IMG/VR virus record: IMGVR_UViG_3300027977_000102
Location: 1 to 35,219 of that record
Length of the DNA: 35,219 nucleotides
Strand: one strand, 5' to 3'
Source of the DNA: a virus
A program made the translations under genes and the position numbers. Below are positions 1 through 7,073 of this stretch, one piece after another. The notes beneath the pieces were generated by a model that worked only from the letters and a program-made list of their open reading frames with translations, made no database searches and was not told the DNA's origin. Each line of letters starts with the position of its first letter. Positions within the stretch are counted from its first letter, which is position 1.

Positions 1-414
1 CACTTCGAAGGGTTTACGGATGAGTGCCAGGAAGATGCAGAAAGACGCTGCAATCTACCATCCGATGATCCGCAATATTTAGCCGACTACGATGATGTAT
101 ACGACGAGGTCATCGGAGACTTTGTGAAACGAGAAGGCGGCAAGAAACCTATTGAAGTTAATTTTGCCGGTGATGACGACTATCCCATCATATATGCAGT
201 GTTTGACAATTCTGAACCACATAAGAATCCTAAAATAGACGAAGCATCAGGATACATTCCGTCAGCAAAAGAAAAGAACGATCCTCGCTTTAAGACTGCA
301 CTCACTGTAGATGTAAAGCCAGACGCAATCAAAAAGAATGCTAAGGCATTTGGATTCAAGACATCACGAGCAGGCATCCCTCCCCAAGCACGAGCAGATG
401 GAAAGATAAAATGA
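1..414 (+). CDS. Conserved phage protein, 5' end missing
   Basis: The frame is open from the first base, so the protein starts outside the window and a GTG at 124 is probably internal. The visible 137 residues are hydrophilic; the first part is rich in Asp/Glu and the last 40 residues are Lys/Arg-rich (ending in ADGKIK). I see no membrane segment or enzyme motif. The stop codon overlaps the ATG of the next gene (ATGA at 411), so the two are probably translated together. The next gene starts with a possible capsid-targeting peptide, so a virion role is possible but unproven. Function unknown. Confidence 0.75.
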   Translation, partial: HFEGFTDECQEDAERRCNLPSDDPQYLADYDDVYDEVIGDFVKREGGKKPIEVNFAGDDDYPIIYAVFDNSEPHKNPKIDEASGYIPSAKEKNDPRFKTALTVDVKPDAIKKNAKAFGFKTSRAGIPPQARADGKIK

Positions 415-965
415 AAATAACAGAACTACTAAACGAAGGGATGACGTTTAATCCGGTCGTAGAAAAAGAATTCAGCACCGGTGAAAAATACTGGACTGGT
501 TCCGATTGGGAACGCAAGATTACAATAGACTGCCGAGATTGTGATGGTACCGGAAAAGATAGGACACAACTGTGCGTCTACTGCGGGGGAACAGGCAAGG
601 AAGAAGATAGAGTTTCAGATGCTCCGGAACTTCAGGTAAGCAATGCTAACGGTGAAGAGATTCAACGGATGCTAGGACTAGATCCGGATTATTCAGGAAT
701 CATACATAATAAAGACTTGCCTGATATCATGCGTAGATTAATAATGTTGAAAAACAAAGGTAGCCAGCAGTACACAAAAGATGCCAGCGTGGACAGGGGT
801 GTGATGCGCCGACAGAGTGACGATCAAGGAGTTGCTCGTATTGGCCGCGGCCCCACTATGTATGATGCAGGTCGGAGTCAGTCACAGGTTGATCGTTATA
901 TAGATCGACTAATCGAGATCATACAATTCGCACAAAAAAACAATACAAGCATAGGCTGGGGTTAA
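411..965 (+). CDS. CxxCxGxG zinc-site protein, possible virion protein
   Basis: This 184-residue protein has two DnaJ-type half sites, CRDCDGTG (residues 41-48) and CVYCGGTG (55-62), which together could bind one zinc ion. DnaJ has four such repeats plus a J domain; neither the other repeats nor a J domain is present, so it is not a chaperone of that type. The N-terminus MKITELLNEG contains LNE followed by Gly. That fits the (L/I)xE site cut by the T4 prohead protease gp21, so the protein may be packaged in the capsid. The C-terminal third is a basic, probably helical segment. The start overlaps the upstream stop. Function unknown. Confidence 0.7.
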   Translation: MKITELLNEGMTFNPVVEKEFSTGEKYWTGSDWERKITIDCRDCDGTGKDRTQLCVYCGGTGKEEDRVSDAPELQVSNANGEEIQRMLGLDPDYSGIIHNKDLPDIMRRLIMLKNKGSQQYTKDASVDRGVMRRQSDDQGVARIGRGPTMYDAGRSQSQVDRYIDRLIEIIQFAQKNNTSIGWG

Positions 966-1000
966 CCTCGCCTTCAATCATAAACAGATAGAAAGATAAA

Positions 1001-1342
1001 ATGAAAGACGCAATTTACTTTACGGACATTGCTAAAGAACACTTTAAGCAGGTTTGTGATAATTCCAAAGCACTTGGGGTTCGCCTGTTACTTGCCGGCG
1101 GAGGCTGTGCTGGTTTCAGCTACAAATGGGAGTTAGTTAATTCTGCTGACGAGATTCCCTCACATGACTATTGCAAAACGTATGATGATTGGACTTTTTG
1201 GCTAGACAAGACTTCTGAATTGTATTTGCTTGGAAGCACGATAGATAAAAAAGTAGACATCACGGGAAGCGTGATCGAAATTAAATCACCCTTAGCAGCT
1301 AGCAGTTGCGGCTGCGGCGAAAGTATTAGTTTTAAAGCATAA
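1001..1342 (+). CDS. A-type iron-sulfur cluster carrier (IscA/ErpA/HesB family)
   Basis: At 113 residues this is the normal size of an A-type carrier, which takes up Fe-S clusters from a scaffold and passes them to apo-enzymes. The three conserved cysteines are present: C36 in GGGCAGFSY, and C103 and C105 in the C-terminal SSCGCGESI. The strand order around them also fits the family. GAAAG precedes the ATG at a suitable distance. No other Fe-S assembly gene is visible here, so it probably works with the host ISC or SUF machinery. Such carriers are known auxiliary genes in environmental phages. The family call is secure; which host protein it serves is unknown. Confidence 0.9.
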   Translation: MKDAIYFTDIAKEHFKQVCDNSKALGVRLLLAGGGCAGFSYKWELVNSADEIPSHDYCKTYDDWTFWLDKTSELYLLGSTIDKKVDITGSVIEIKSPLAASSCGCGESISFKA

Positions 1343-1347
1343 ACAGG

Positions 1348-1376
1348 TTGACATATGCCCAAACTTTTTGTAGACT
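1348..1376 (+). promoter_or_regulatory. Sigma-70-like promoter, TTGACA-17-TAGACT
   Basis: A perfect -35 box (1348-1353) and a moderate -10 box (1371-1376) are 17 bases apart. The -10 box ends six bases before the ATG at 1383, so the transcript should begin at or next to the start codon. Confidence 0.65.
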
Positions 1377-1382
1377 ACGGGT

Positions 1383-1646
1383 ATGCATGAGTCACGCTTT
1401 CATAATTCAATCGAAGCCCGCAAACTTGTCACAGAACTGCGTGACAGGTTGAAAAGAATGCCCTACAATCCTGATTTGAAGCGGTATTGTGACAATTTGG
1501 ACAAAATGGTCTCGACCCTTAGCTCTCTTGAAGTAGAAGCCCGTAGAACCCGAAAGGTTGAAAAGTATGAGATGCATTCAGTTAAGCTGGAAAAGGCTGT
1601 TGCACATCTGCAACAACTCATGCTCATACACCAACTTATGAGTTAA
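1383..1646 (+). CDS. Small helical hypothetical protein
   Basis: An 87-residue charged protein. Residues 10-85 look almost entirely helical, with leucines spaced as in a coiled coil, so it may form a helical hairpin or dimer. There is no enzyme motif, cysteine pair or membrane segment. The start codon has no Shine-Dalgarno sequence because a sigma-70-like promoter occupies the preceding bases; it may be translated from a leaderless message. A second promoter follows at 1652, so this gene is probably its own unit ahead of the MoxR-like gene. Function unknown. Confidence 0.7.
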   Translation: MHESRFHNSIEARKLVTELRDRLKRMPYNPDLKRYCDNLDKMVSTLSSLEVEARRTRKVEKYEMHSVKLEKAVAHLQQLMLIHQLMS

Positions 1647-1651
1647 AGTGG

Positions 1652-1680
1652 TTGACTTGTGAATTAAGAGTAGCTATATT
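1652..1680 (+). promoter_or_regulatory. Sigma-70-like promoter, TTGACT-17-TATATT
   Basis: -35 TTGACT (1652-1657) and -10 TATATT (1675-1680) with 17-base spacing. It should drive the MoxR-like ATPase through a leader of about 60 bases that ends in AAGGAGC. The boxes match those of the VWA gene promoter at 3455 exactly, suggesting the partners are expressed together. Confidence 0.75.
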
Positions 1681-1748
1681 GTAAACATCAAGAGTGAGTA
1701 ACGGACTCTCTCTTTGATTTTTGATTTTTTTTAAAGGAGCTAAATTAT

Positions 1749-2849
1749 ATGTCTCATGTTTCTGATACCCTGACTGTCACTTCTATTCAGGCTCGTCGGG
1801 CTATTCTCACTGCGTTTAAGGCAAAACGTCCTGTCTTCTTGTGGGGCCCTCCGGGCATCGGCAAGTCCGAATGCGTTCAAGATATCACTGATGAACTCGG
1901 TGGTTATATGGTTGATCTGCGTATGGCGCAGATGGAACCGACTGATATTCGCGGTATTCCTTTCTTCAACAAAGACATCAGCAAGATGGACTGGGCTGAA
2001 CCGGTCGATCTTCCCAGCGAAGAACTTGCTTCGCAATACCCCATCGTCGTTCTCTTTCTTGACGAAATGAACTCGGCCCCGCCCGCGGTTCAGGCTGCTG
2101 GTTATCAGTTGATCCTCAATCGTCGTGTTGGTAAATACAAGCTGCCTGATAACGTCGTTATCGTTGCTGCTGGTAACCGCGACAGCGACAAGGGTGTCAC
2201 GTATCGCATGCCGATGCCGCTTGCTAACCGCTTCATTCACCTTGAAATGCGTTACGACTTCAATGCTTGGCAGACTTGGGCTGTCAACAAAGGCGTTCAC
2301 CGTGACGTTGTTGGTTATCTCTCGTTCGCTAAACAGGACGGTTATGACTTCGACGCTAAGGGTTCGTCTCGTGCATTCGCTACTCCGCGTTCGTGGGTCT
2401 TCGTGAGCGATCTGCTTGCTGATGAAGAAAACATCGACAACGACACGCTGTTCAATCTTGTCGCAGGTTCTGTCGGTGACGGTCTTGCTACGAAGTTCAT
2501 GGCACACCGCAAGGTTGCTGGTCGTATGCCCGACCCCCTCTCTATTCTTGAGGGCAAGGTGAAGGACCTCAACGTCAAGGAAATCTCTGCGATGTATTCG
2601 CTCACGATTTCTATGTGCTACGAACTGAAGGACGTGCTTGACAACAAGCGTGTCGATACGAAGAAGTTCCACGAAATGTGCGACAACTTCTTCGAATACA
2701 TGATGAAGAACTTCGAAACTGAACTGATCGTCATGGGTTCGAAGATTGCTCTCAAGACGTATAAGCTGCCGATCGAGCCTTCTCAGCTTAAGACGTTCGA
2801 TGACTTCCACAAGAAGTACGGCAAGTACATTGTGGCAGCAGGCGAGTAA
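1749..2849 (+). CDS. MoxR/CobS-like AAA+ ATPase
   Basis: A 366-residue MoxR-family AAA+ ATPase. Walker A is GPPGIGKS (33-40), Walker B is LFLDE (102-106), sensor 1 is AAGN (140-143), and the arginine-finger region is LANRF (158-162). MoxR proteins form rings that activate partner enzymes, commonly through a VWA-domain protein; here the next large gene encodes one. In cyanophages, relatives are often annotated cobS after the cobalt chelatase subunit, but no cobalamin genes are visible here. The start has a strong AAGGAG, and codons are rich in C-ending forms, suggesting high expression. A terminator follows. The family is certain; the substrate is unknown. Confidence 0.9.
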   Translation: MSHVSDTLTVTSIQARRAILTAFKAKRPVFLWGPPGIGKSECVQDITDELGGYMVDLRMAQMEPTDIRGIPFFNKDISKMDWAEPVDLPSEELASQYPIVVLFLDEMNSAPPAVQAAGYQLILNRRVGKYKLPDNVVIVAAGNRDSDKGVTYRMPMPLANRFIHLEMRYDFNAWQTWAVNKGVHRDVVGYLSFAKQDGYDFDAKGSSRAFATPRSWVFVSDLLADEENIDNDTLFNLVAGSVGDGLATKFMAHRKVAGRMPDPLSILEGKVKDLNVKEISAMYSLTISMCYELKDVLDNKRVDTKKFHEMCDNFFEYMMKNFETELIVMGSKIALKTYKLPIEPSQLKTFDDFHKKYGKYIVAAGE

Positions 2850-2863
2850 AGCCTGAGCTCCTG

Positions 2864-2897
2864 GGGGAGGGGTTAGAGACAGCCCCTCCCCTTTATT
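2864..2897 (+). terminator. Rho-independent terminator after the MoxR-like gene
   Basis: GGGGAGGGG (2864-2872) pairs with CCCCTCCCC (2883-2891) around a 10-base loop and is followed by a short TTTATT tract. The stem is very stable but the T tract is weak, so read-through to the next gene is possible. Confidence 0.7.
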
Positions 2898-2923
2898 ACG
2901 TGTCTCTTTGAAAGGTCCATATA

Positions 2924-3208
2924 GTGTCTACTAAATTCTTCACCTATAGCGCAGAACAAAAGCATCTTCGCCACTGCCAATCACGAATCAATGGACTTAC
3001 TGCATCCGTGAAGGCCGGAAGTCCATATCAAGCTGAACTCGATCATTGCATCGCTGCCCGCGCCGATATCCTCACCCGTATTTCGGCGTCAGATTTGGCA
3101 GAAATGCAGACTTATGAAGGTCGTGTCCTTACTCAATATGAGAAGGACGAGGAAGCTAAAGCAATGGCAAGGGAAATGAATGAAAATCGTGATCGGCCCT
3201 CAATTTAA
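2924..3208 (+). CDS. Small hypothetical protein, GTG start
   Basis: A 94-residue charged, probably helical protein with no recognised motif. The GTG start is chosen because GAAAGG lies eight bases upstream and no in-frame ATG offers a better site. It sits between the MoxR-like and VWA genes, just after the terminator. Its place in the cluster suggests, without proof, a link to that system. The C-terminal quarter is rich in Glu, Lys and Arg. Function unknown. Confidence 0.65.
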   Translation: MSTKFFTYSAEQKHLRHCQSRINGLTASVKAGSPYQAELDHCIAARADILTRISASDLAEMQTYEGRVLTQYEKDEEAKAMAREMNENRDRPSI

Positions 3209-3220
3209 ACAGGAACAATT

Positions 3221-3451
3221 ATGACTGAAAAGAAAATGAAGATCGTATTTGCTCCGGGTTGTTTTGACAACCTCGACATGACACAAGAAGAAATGGACGA
3301 ACTCCTTGTGGAAATCAACCGCATGGTAGACAGCGGTGAGATGCTAGAGAACGCTGTCCCCGTAAGTGAGTTGGACCTTGATGAACTTCCTGACGATGTG
3401 ATTGAATGGATTGAAGACGACGCCTTCTCCCCGAAAAACACTCGACATTAA
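3221..3451 (+). CDS. Small acidic hypothetical protein
   Basis: A 76-residue strongly acidic protein (many Asp and Glu, for example ELDLDELPDDVIEW) with a hydrophobic start. It follows the previous gene by 12 bases, with AGGA upstream of the ATG, so the two form a pair. Small acidic phage proteins often bind and inhibit or mimic nucleic-acid partners, but nothing here shows that directly. The VWA gene promoter begins four bases after the stop. Function unknown. Confidence 0.65.
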   Translation: MTEKKMKIVFAPGCFDNLDMTQEEMDELLVEINRMVDSGEMLENAVPVSELDLDELPDDVIEWIEDDAFSPKNTRH

Positions 3452-3454
3452 GGC

Positions 3455-3483
3455 TTGACTTCAGCCCTGTCTTATACTATATT
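3455..3483 (+). promoter_or_regulatory. Sigma-70-like promoter, TTGACT-17-TATATT
   Basis: -35 TTGACT (3455-3460) and -10 TATATT (3478-3483) at 17-base spacing. An ATG at 3490 lies six bases after the -10 box, at the expected transcription start. A second in-frame ATG at 3514 has a Shine-Dalgarno sequence. Confidence 0.75.
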
Positions 3484-3513
3484 AGTAACATGATCAAACG
3501 AAAGGCTATCTCA

Positions 3514-4806
3514 ATGAGCGATGTAATTTCCCCCGCTAAGAAAAAGCGTTCTCGCAGTAAGAAATTTGAGAACCTTATCGGTCCTACTGATCCGAAGGTA
3601 GACAATGACGCTCGTGAACGCATCATCACTTCTCGTATCAGCCTGTTGCTCAAGCACTCGTTCTTCGGCAACCTGGCTACTCGCCTCAAGCTGATCAACG
3701 CTGACGAGTGGTGCACGACCGCTGCGACCGACGGTCTTAACTTCTACTACAACTCTCGTTTCATCATGATGCTTCGTCCGAAGGAAGTTGACTTCCTTGT
3801 CGGTCACGAGGTCCTTCACGTTGTCTATGATCACATGGGTCGCCGCGATCATCGTGATCCTCAAGTCTGGAACATCGCGGTTGACTATGCCGTAAACGCA
3901 GACCTGAAGCGTCATAAGATTGGTGAGTTTATCACTACGGTTCCTGCGTTGTTCGAAGCAAAGTATGACAGCGTACCTTCTGAGGAAATCTACGATGACC
4001 TCATGAAGAATGCACAGCATATCAGCATCGACGATCTCCTCGACAAGATGCTCGACGATCACCTTGATGGTGAGGGCGATGGCGAGGAAGATGGCGAGGA
4101 CGGTGACAAGAAGGGCAAAGGTCGTCCGAAACTGTCAGAAGCCGAGAAGGAACAAATCCGTCAGGAAGTGAAGCAGTCTATCATCAATGCTGCACAACAA
4201 GCTGATGCGGGTTCTATCCCTGCAGGTGTTCAGCGTATGATCAAGCAGATGACTGATCCTGTCATGCCCTGGCGTGAACTGATCCAGACTAATCTGACTT
4301 CTGCAATCAAGTCGGACTACTCTTGGATGCGTCCTTCTCGTCGCGGCTGGCACATGGATGCTATCATGCCCGGTATGAATCCTGGTGAAGAGATTGATGT
4401 TACTATCATGATCGACATGTCGGGTTCTATCAGCAACAAGCAGGGTATGCAGTTCATCAGCGAGGTTGCTGGTATGATGGATATCTTTGATGGTTTCAAG
4501 ATCCACATCGCTTGCTTTGACACTCGGGTTTACAATCCGAAGGACTACACTTCCGAGAACCTCGACACGATTGACGATTACGAACTGGCTGGCGGTGGTG
4601 GCACCGACTTTGACTGCATCTTCAGGTATCTCAAGGAAGAAGCTATCGTTCCCAATCGGCTGATCGTCTTCACGGACGGGTATCCGTTTGGTAGCTGGGG
4701 CGATCCGGAATACTGTGATACGACTTGGATCATTCACGGTGACCCGAACCCGAACCCGCCCTTTGGTACGTTTGCACTTTACGACGATCACCGTAGGGGT
4801 AAGTGA
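3514..4806 (+). CDS. VWA-domain protein with HExxH metallopeptidase-like domain (CobT-like)
   Basis: A 430-residue protein in three parts. The N-terminal domain carries HEVLH (98-102) followed by YDHMGRRDH, as in DUF2201-type putative metallopeptidases. A central linker rich in Asp/Glu/Gly (about 183-200) precedes the basic KGKGRPK. The C-terminal von Willebrand A domain has the metal-ion site DMSGSIS (301-307), then GGGGTDF and VFTDG. VWA proteins of this kind act with MoxR ATPases, and the MoxR-like gene is 0.7 kb upstream under an identical promoter. Start 3514 is preferred because GAAAGG lies eight bases upstream; an in-frame ATG at 3490 would be leaderless and add eight residues. Peptidase activity is inferred only. 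Confidence 0.85.
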   Translation: MSDVISPAKKKRSRSKKFENLIGPTDPKVDNDARERIITSRISLLLKHSFFGNLATRLKLINADEWCTTAATDGLNFYYNSRFIMMLRPKEVDFLVGHEVLHVVYDHMGRRDHRDPQVWNIAVDYAVNADLKRHKIGEFITTVPALFEAKYDSVPSEEIYDDLMKNAQHISIDDLLDKMLDDHLDGEGDGEEDGEDGDKKGKGRPKLSEAEKEQIRQEVKQSIINAAQQADAGSIPAGVQRMIKQMTDPVMPWRELIQTNLTSAIKSDYSWMRPSRRGWHMDAIMPGMNPGEEIDVTIMIDMSGSISNKQGMQFISEVAGMMDIFDGFKIHIACFDTRVYNPKDYTSENLDTIDDYELAGGGGTDFDCIFRYLKEEAIVPNRLIVFTDGYPFGSWGDPEYCDTTWIIHGDPNPNPPFGTFALYDDHRRGK

Positions 4807-5036
4807 TTTACGAATCACCTGATAAAGGGAAGACGGTCTATGCAAGAGAGCATGGATCGTCTATCCGCTCCCCGATTATACCGGCTGAATGGTTAGAGAA
4901 GGTTCGGAGTGAGGAGAAGCGTAAAGAACGCCTGCTAAAAATTTGCAAACTAGCAGAAACAAGTCCTACTCTTAATGACCAGCTACTCAAGCTGGAAGAA
5001 CTTTATATGTTGATACGTGATGATAAAGACGATTGA
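4803..5036 (+). CDS. Small hypothetical protein, GTG start
   Basis: A 77-residue protein. Its GTG start overlaps the TGA of the VWA gene (GTGA), so it is probably translated by coupling with it. The N-terminus reads MIYESPDKGKTVYARE, and the rest is charged and helical. The phrase KGKTxYARE also occurs in the small protein at 30159, hinting at a shared short element. There is no known domain. Its coupling to the VWA gene is the only functional clue. Confidence 0.7.
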   Translation: MIYESPDKGKTVYAREHGSSIRSPIIPAEWLEKVRSEEKRKERLLKICKLAETSPTLNDQLLKLEELYMLIRDDKDD

Positions 5037-5268
5037 AAATATTAATCTGGAAACTTGGTTCACCGAGAGGGAACTCTCAGTCAATCCTAAGCACTTCACT
5101 AAGACTTCTACGCCGCTTACCCCCGAAGCAAAGGTATGGATTCTAGAAAGGCTGCACGGTCGCTTTTCCACACACACTGAAAGAACCGGCGCTTGGTTAG
5201 TCGTCTCCGGTTATCCTACATTCGAAGACCCAAAGGAAGCAGTGTTCTATGAACTTACGTGGGGTTAA
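5020..5268 (+). CDS. Small protein of the aromatic-x-L-x-W tail family
   Basis: An 82-residue protein from the ATG at 5020; a GTG at 5017 directly in front is an alternative. It overlaps the upstream gene by 17 bases and has no clear Shine-Dalgarno sequence. It ends in AVFYELTWG. Several small proteins in this window share a tryptophan near the middle, a turn, and a C-terminal strand ending aromatic-x-Leu-x-Trp (5249, 27940, 28143, 29311 and, weakly, 28364). A small alpha-beta fold is likely. Function unknown. Confidence 0.7.
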   Translation: MIKTIENINLETWFTERELSVNPKHFTKTSTPLTPEAKVWILERLHGRFSTHTERTGAWLVVSGYPTFEDPKEAVFYELTWG

Positions 5269-5551
5269 AGCAACTGCAAGCATTATAGATGATGTTAGCG
5301 ACCTAATACCCAAGCATATAACAAACTTTGTTGGGCACCGTCATGGTGCACTGTTGTATTATGCCGATCCAATCAAGTACTCGTTTGCAGAGTTGGAAGA
5401 AATGGTCGACTGGTGTTATGCTACATTCGGTGAATGCGGGTATCGAATCAACACTATGGAAACGGTTTGGAGTTATCAGGCTGAGCCGGACTACCTATTT
5501 TGGTTCGGTGAGGAGAAACACTTGATGCTATTCATATTGCGCTGGTCATAA
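5249..5551 (+). CDS. Small protein of the aromatic-x-L-x-W tail family
   Basis: A 100-residue protein overlapping its neighbour by 20 bases. The centre reads EMVDWCYATFGECGYR and the end reads LMLFILRWS. The protein at 28143 has the matching pair AEMVDWIRGHIGKCE and FIWFRLLWG, so the two look like distant paralogues. The first half (to about residue 45) has no counterpart in the others. No catalytic motif is visible. Function unknown. Confidence 0.7.
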   Translation: MNLRGVKATASIIDDVSDLIPKHITNFVGHRHGALLYYADPIKYSFAELEEMVDWCYATFGECGYRINTMETVWSYQAEPDYLFWFGEEKHLMLFILRWS

Positions 5552-5575
5552 AATATTTTAGCATCGTTTTCTCCT

Positions 5576-5583
5576 GTTAAATA
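5576..5583 (+). promoter_or_regulatory. T4-late-like promoter box (GTTAAATA)
   Basis: TTAAATA followed by C resembles the T4 late box TATAAATA. It lies 33 bases before the ATG at 5617, leaving room for the AAGGAG at 5603-5608. Confidence 0.5.
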
Positions 5584-5616
5584 CTTGTGCTATAAAAACC
5601 TTAAGGAGAAAACACA

Positions 5617-6306
5617 ATGGCTTTTTTAAGACACGTAGGTAAGCAAGGAGACCGCAAAGTAGCGGTAGTATTCCGCGAAGTTCCCGGCGAACCGCACATG
5701 GCCTTGGTTGTTTACACTGAAACTCTAAATCGCAACATTCACGACCCGCTTGTAAAATGTATTGAAAGTGACATCGGCCAGAGCAGTGAAAACTTAGCTG
5801 AGGCTCTCAACCGTACTTATACTACAGACGGACAAATCATCCTCCAGAAGCTTCACGCTGAAGGCATGTTAAAGAAGGTTCAGACTGAACTCATCGTAAT
5901 GACCCCTGCCCCAAACACTCGTATCAAGTTGAATGAACTTAACAAGATTCTTGATGAAATGAAGATGGGTGAAGAAGCAGTCAAGAAATTGGCTGACATG
6001 GACAGCCAGATGGGAATGCAAGACCCTGCTGCTGTAGCAAGACGTATGCGCGGCGACGCAGTTCCTGGACTAGATGCTGCACCAATTCAAGCATCGGGTG
6101 ACGCATTAGGAGACACTGCTCTTGCTGCTAATCTGCGACAGCAAGCCGACCGTATGAGTCGTGAGGCAAACGGACTTCTAGTAGAAGCACAGCGGTTGGT
6201 CGAGCAAGCACGTAGTCTTGATCCTGCTGCGGCTGCCCCTGCGCTTGATTCAACCCCTGTTAAGACAAAAGGTCGTCCTAAGAAAACCCCAGTAGCAGCA
6301 GCTTAA
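5617..6306 (+). CDS. Conserved T4-like phage protein with AT-hook-like tail
   Basis: A 229-residue protein. It begins MAFLRHVGKQGDRKVAVVFR and has a compact N-terminal half containing ECI-like and TETLNRNI segments. A long helical stretch follows (about 145-205, many Ala, Gln, Glu). The basic tail KTKGRPKKTP (about 216-225) resembles an AT-hook core (GRP flanked by Lys/Arg), which binds the minor groove of AT-rich DNA. A strong AAGGAG and a late-like box lie upstream. I recognise it as common in T4-like environmental phages but know no function. DNA binding is inferred from the tail alone. Confidence 0.75.
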   Translation: MAFLRHVGKQGDRKVAVVFREVPGEPHMALVVYTETLNRNIHDPLVKCIESDIGQSSENLAEALNRTYTTDGQIILQKLHAEGMLKKVQTELIVMTPAPNTRIKLNELNKILDEMKMGEEAVKKLADMDSQMGMQDPAAVARRMRGDAVPGLDAAPIQASGDALGDTALAANLRQQADRMSREANGLLVEAQRLVEQARSLDPAAAAPALDSTPVKTKGRPKKTPVAAA

Positions 6307-6318
6307 GGTCAAGAGTGA

Positions 6319-6615
6319 ATGTCCCCTGAGTTTATGAGTAAATGGGAACGTTTACTAGAGGGTGTTGATAAGCAAAAGATTCCGGTCGAGTTCATAAAGA
6401 AGTTAGTTCTTAAACTCGAACGGAAACGGCAACGAACTATCAACATTGAACGTCTTTTGAAAGACGGACTCGATCCTGATCAGGTAGAAGATGCAGTAAG
6501 TAAAGTACTTACTGACCTAGATGATGAGGTAACAGGCATCGAGTTTGTTCTCAATGTGCAATGTATAGCAGAAACAGTGCAACCAGAAACCGATCAGTTA
6601 TTGAAAGGACTATGA
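6319..6615 (+). CDS. Small conserved helical protein
   Basis: A 98-residue charged, largely helical protein (for example KLERKRQRTINIERLL, about 33-48) with an acidic second half. The ATG at 6319 has only a weak upstream AAGAG; the ATG at 6334 is an alternative. Its stop overlaps the dihydrofolate reductase start (ATGA at 6612), so it leads the nucleotide-synthesis operon. No known domain. A regulatory or structural role is possible but unsupported. Confidence 0.7.
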   Translation: MSPEFMSKWERLLEGVDKQKIPVEFIKKLVLKLERKRQRTINIERLLKDGLDPDQVEDAVSKVLTDLDDEVTGIEFVLNVQCIAETVQPETDQLLKGL

Positions 6616-7073
6616 AGCTTATCATTGCAGCAGACCCGAACGGCGGGATAGGATATCAGAACAGATTGCCTTGGACTAGCATCCAAGGCGATTTGCCAAG
6701 ATTCAAGCATCTTACTGGTAACAAAACTGTTATTATGGGCCGTAACACTTGGGATAGCTTACCGAAGAAACCGTTGCCTAATAGGATAAACATTGTCGTA
6801 TCTTCTAGACCACTAGAAGAGGAACATCATAATGTGATTCGTGCTCCGGATATGAGTTTCAACCGTCCTGATGATGTGGAGTTCTGGTTGATCGGCGGCG
6901 CCAAACTTATTGAAAGTTGCCGGGACTTGATCGATGAAGTTCACTTGACTAAGGTACATGACCATTATACTTGTGATACTTTTGTTAATCTGTTATATAT
7001 TGAAGCTAACTTTGATCAGACATACAGCGAGATGCTCCCTGATCACGAGTATCAGATTTGGAAAAGAAAATGA
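6612..7073 (+). CDS. frd: Dihydrofolate reductase
   Basis: A 153-residue enzyme, close to bacterial DHFR size, that reduces dihydrofolate to tetrahydrofolate with NADPH. Key features are the N-terminal strand MKLIIAADPNGGIG, the NRLPW loop (18-22), the catalytic acid D27 in QGDLPRFK, VIMGRNTWDSLP, and LIGGAKL for cofactor binding. The start is set by the ATGA overlap with the preceding gene and an upstream GAAAGG. It precedes thymidylate synthase with another ATGA overlap, as expected for a pair that recycles folate and makes dTMP during phage DNA synthesis. T4 has the same pair. Confidence 0.95.
   Translation: MKLIIAADPNGGIGYQNRLPWTSIQGDLPRFKHLTGNKTVIMGRNTWDSLPKKPLPNRINIVVSSRPLEEEHHNVIRAPDMSFNRPDDVEFWLIGGAKLIESCRDLIDEVHLTKVHDHYTCDTFVNLLYIEANFDQTYSEMLPDHEYQIWKRK

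Noticed and set aside
1740-2810. Long reverse-strand open frame of 356 codons opposite the MoxR-like gene
   Set aside because: It mirrors a gene with clear AAA+ motifs, has no ribosome site or domain, and arises from the codon bias of that gene.
1749-2849. Naming the MoxR-like gene cobS
   Set aside because: CobS is one branch of MoxR-like ATPases and no cobalamin gene or metal-chelatase large subunit is visible here.
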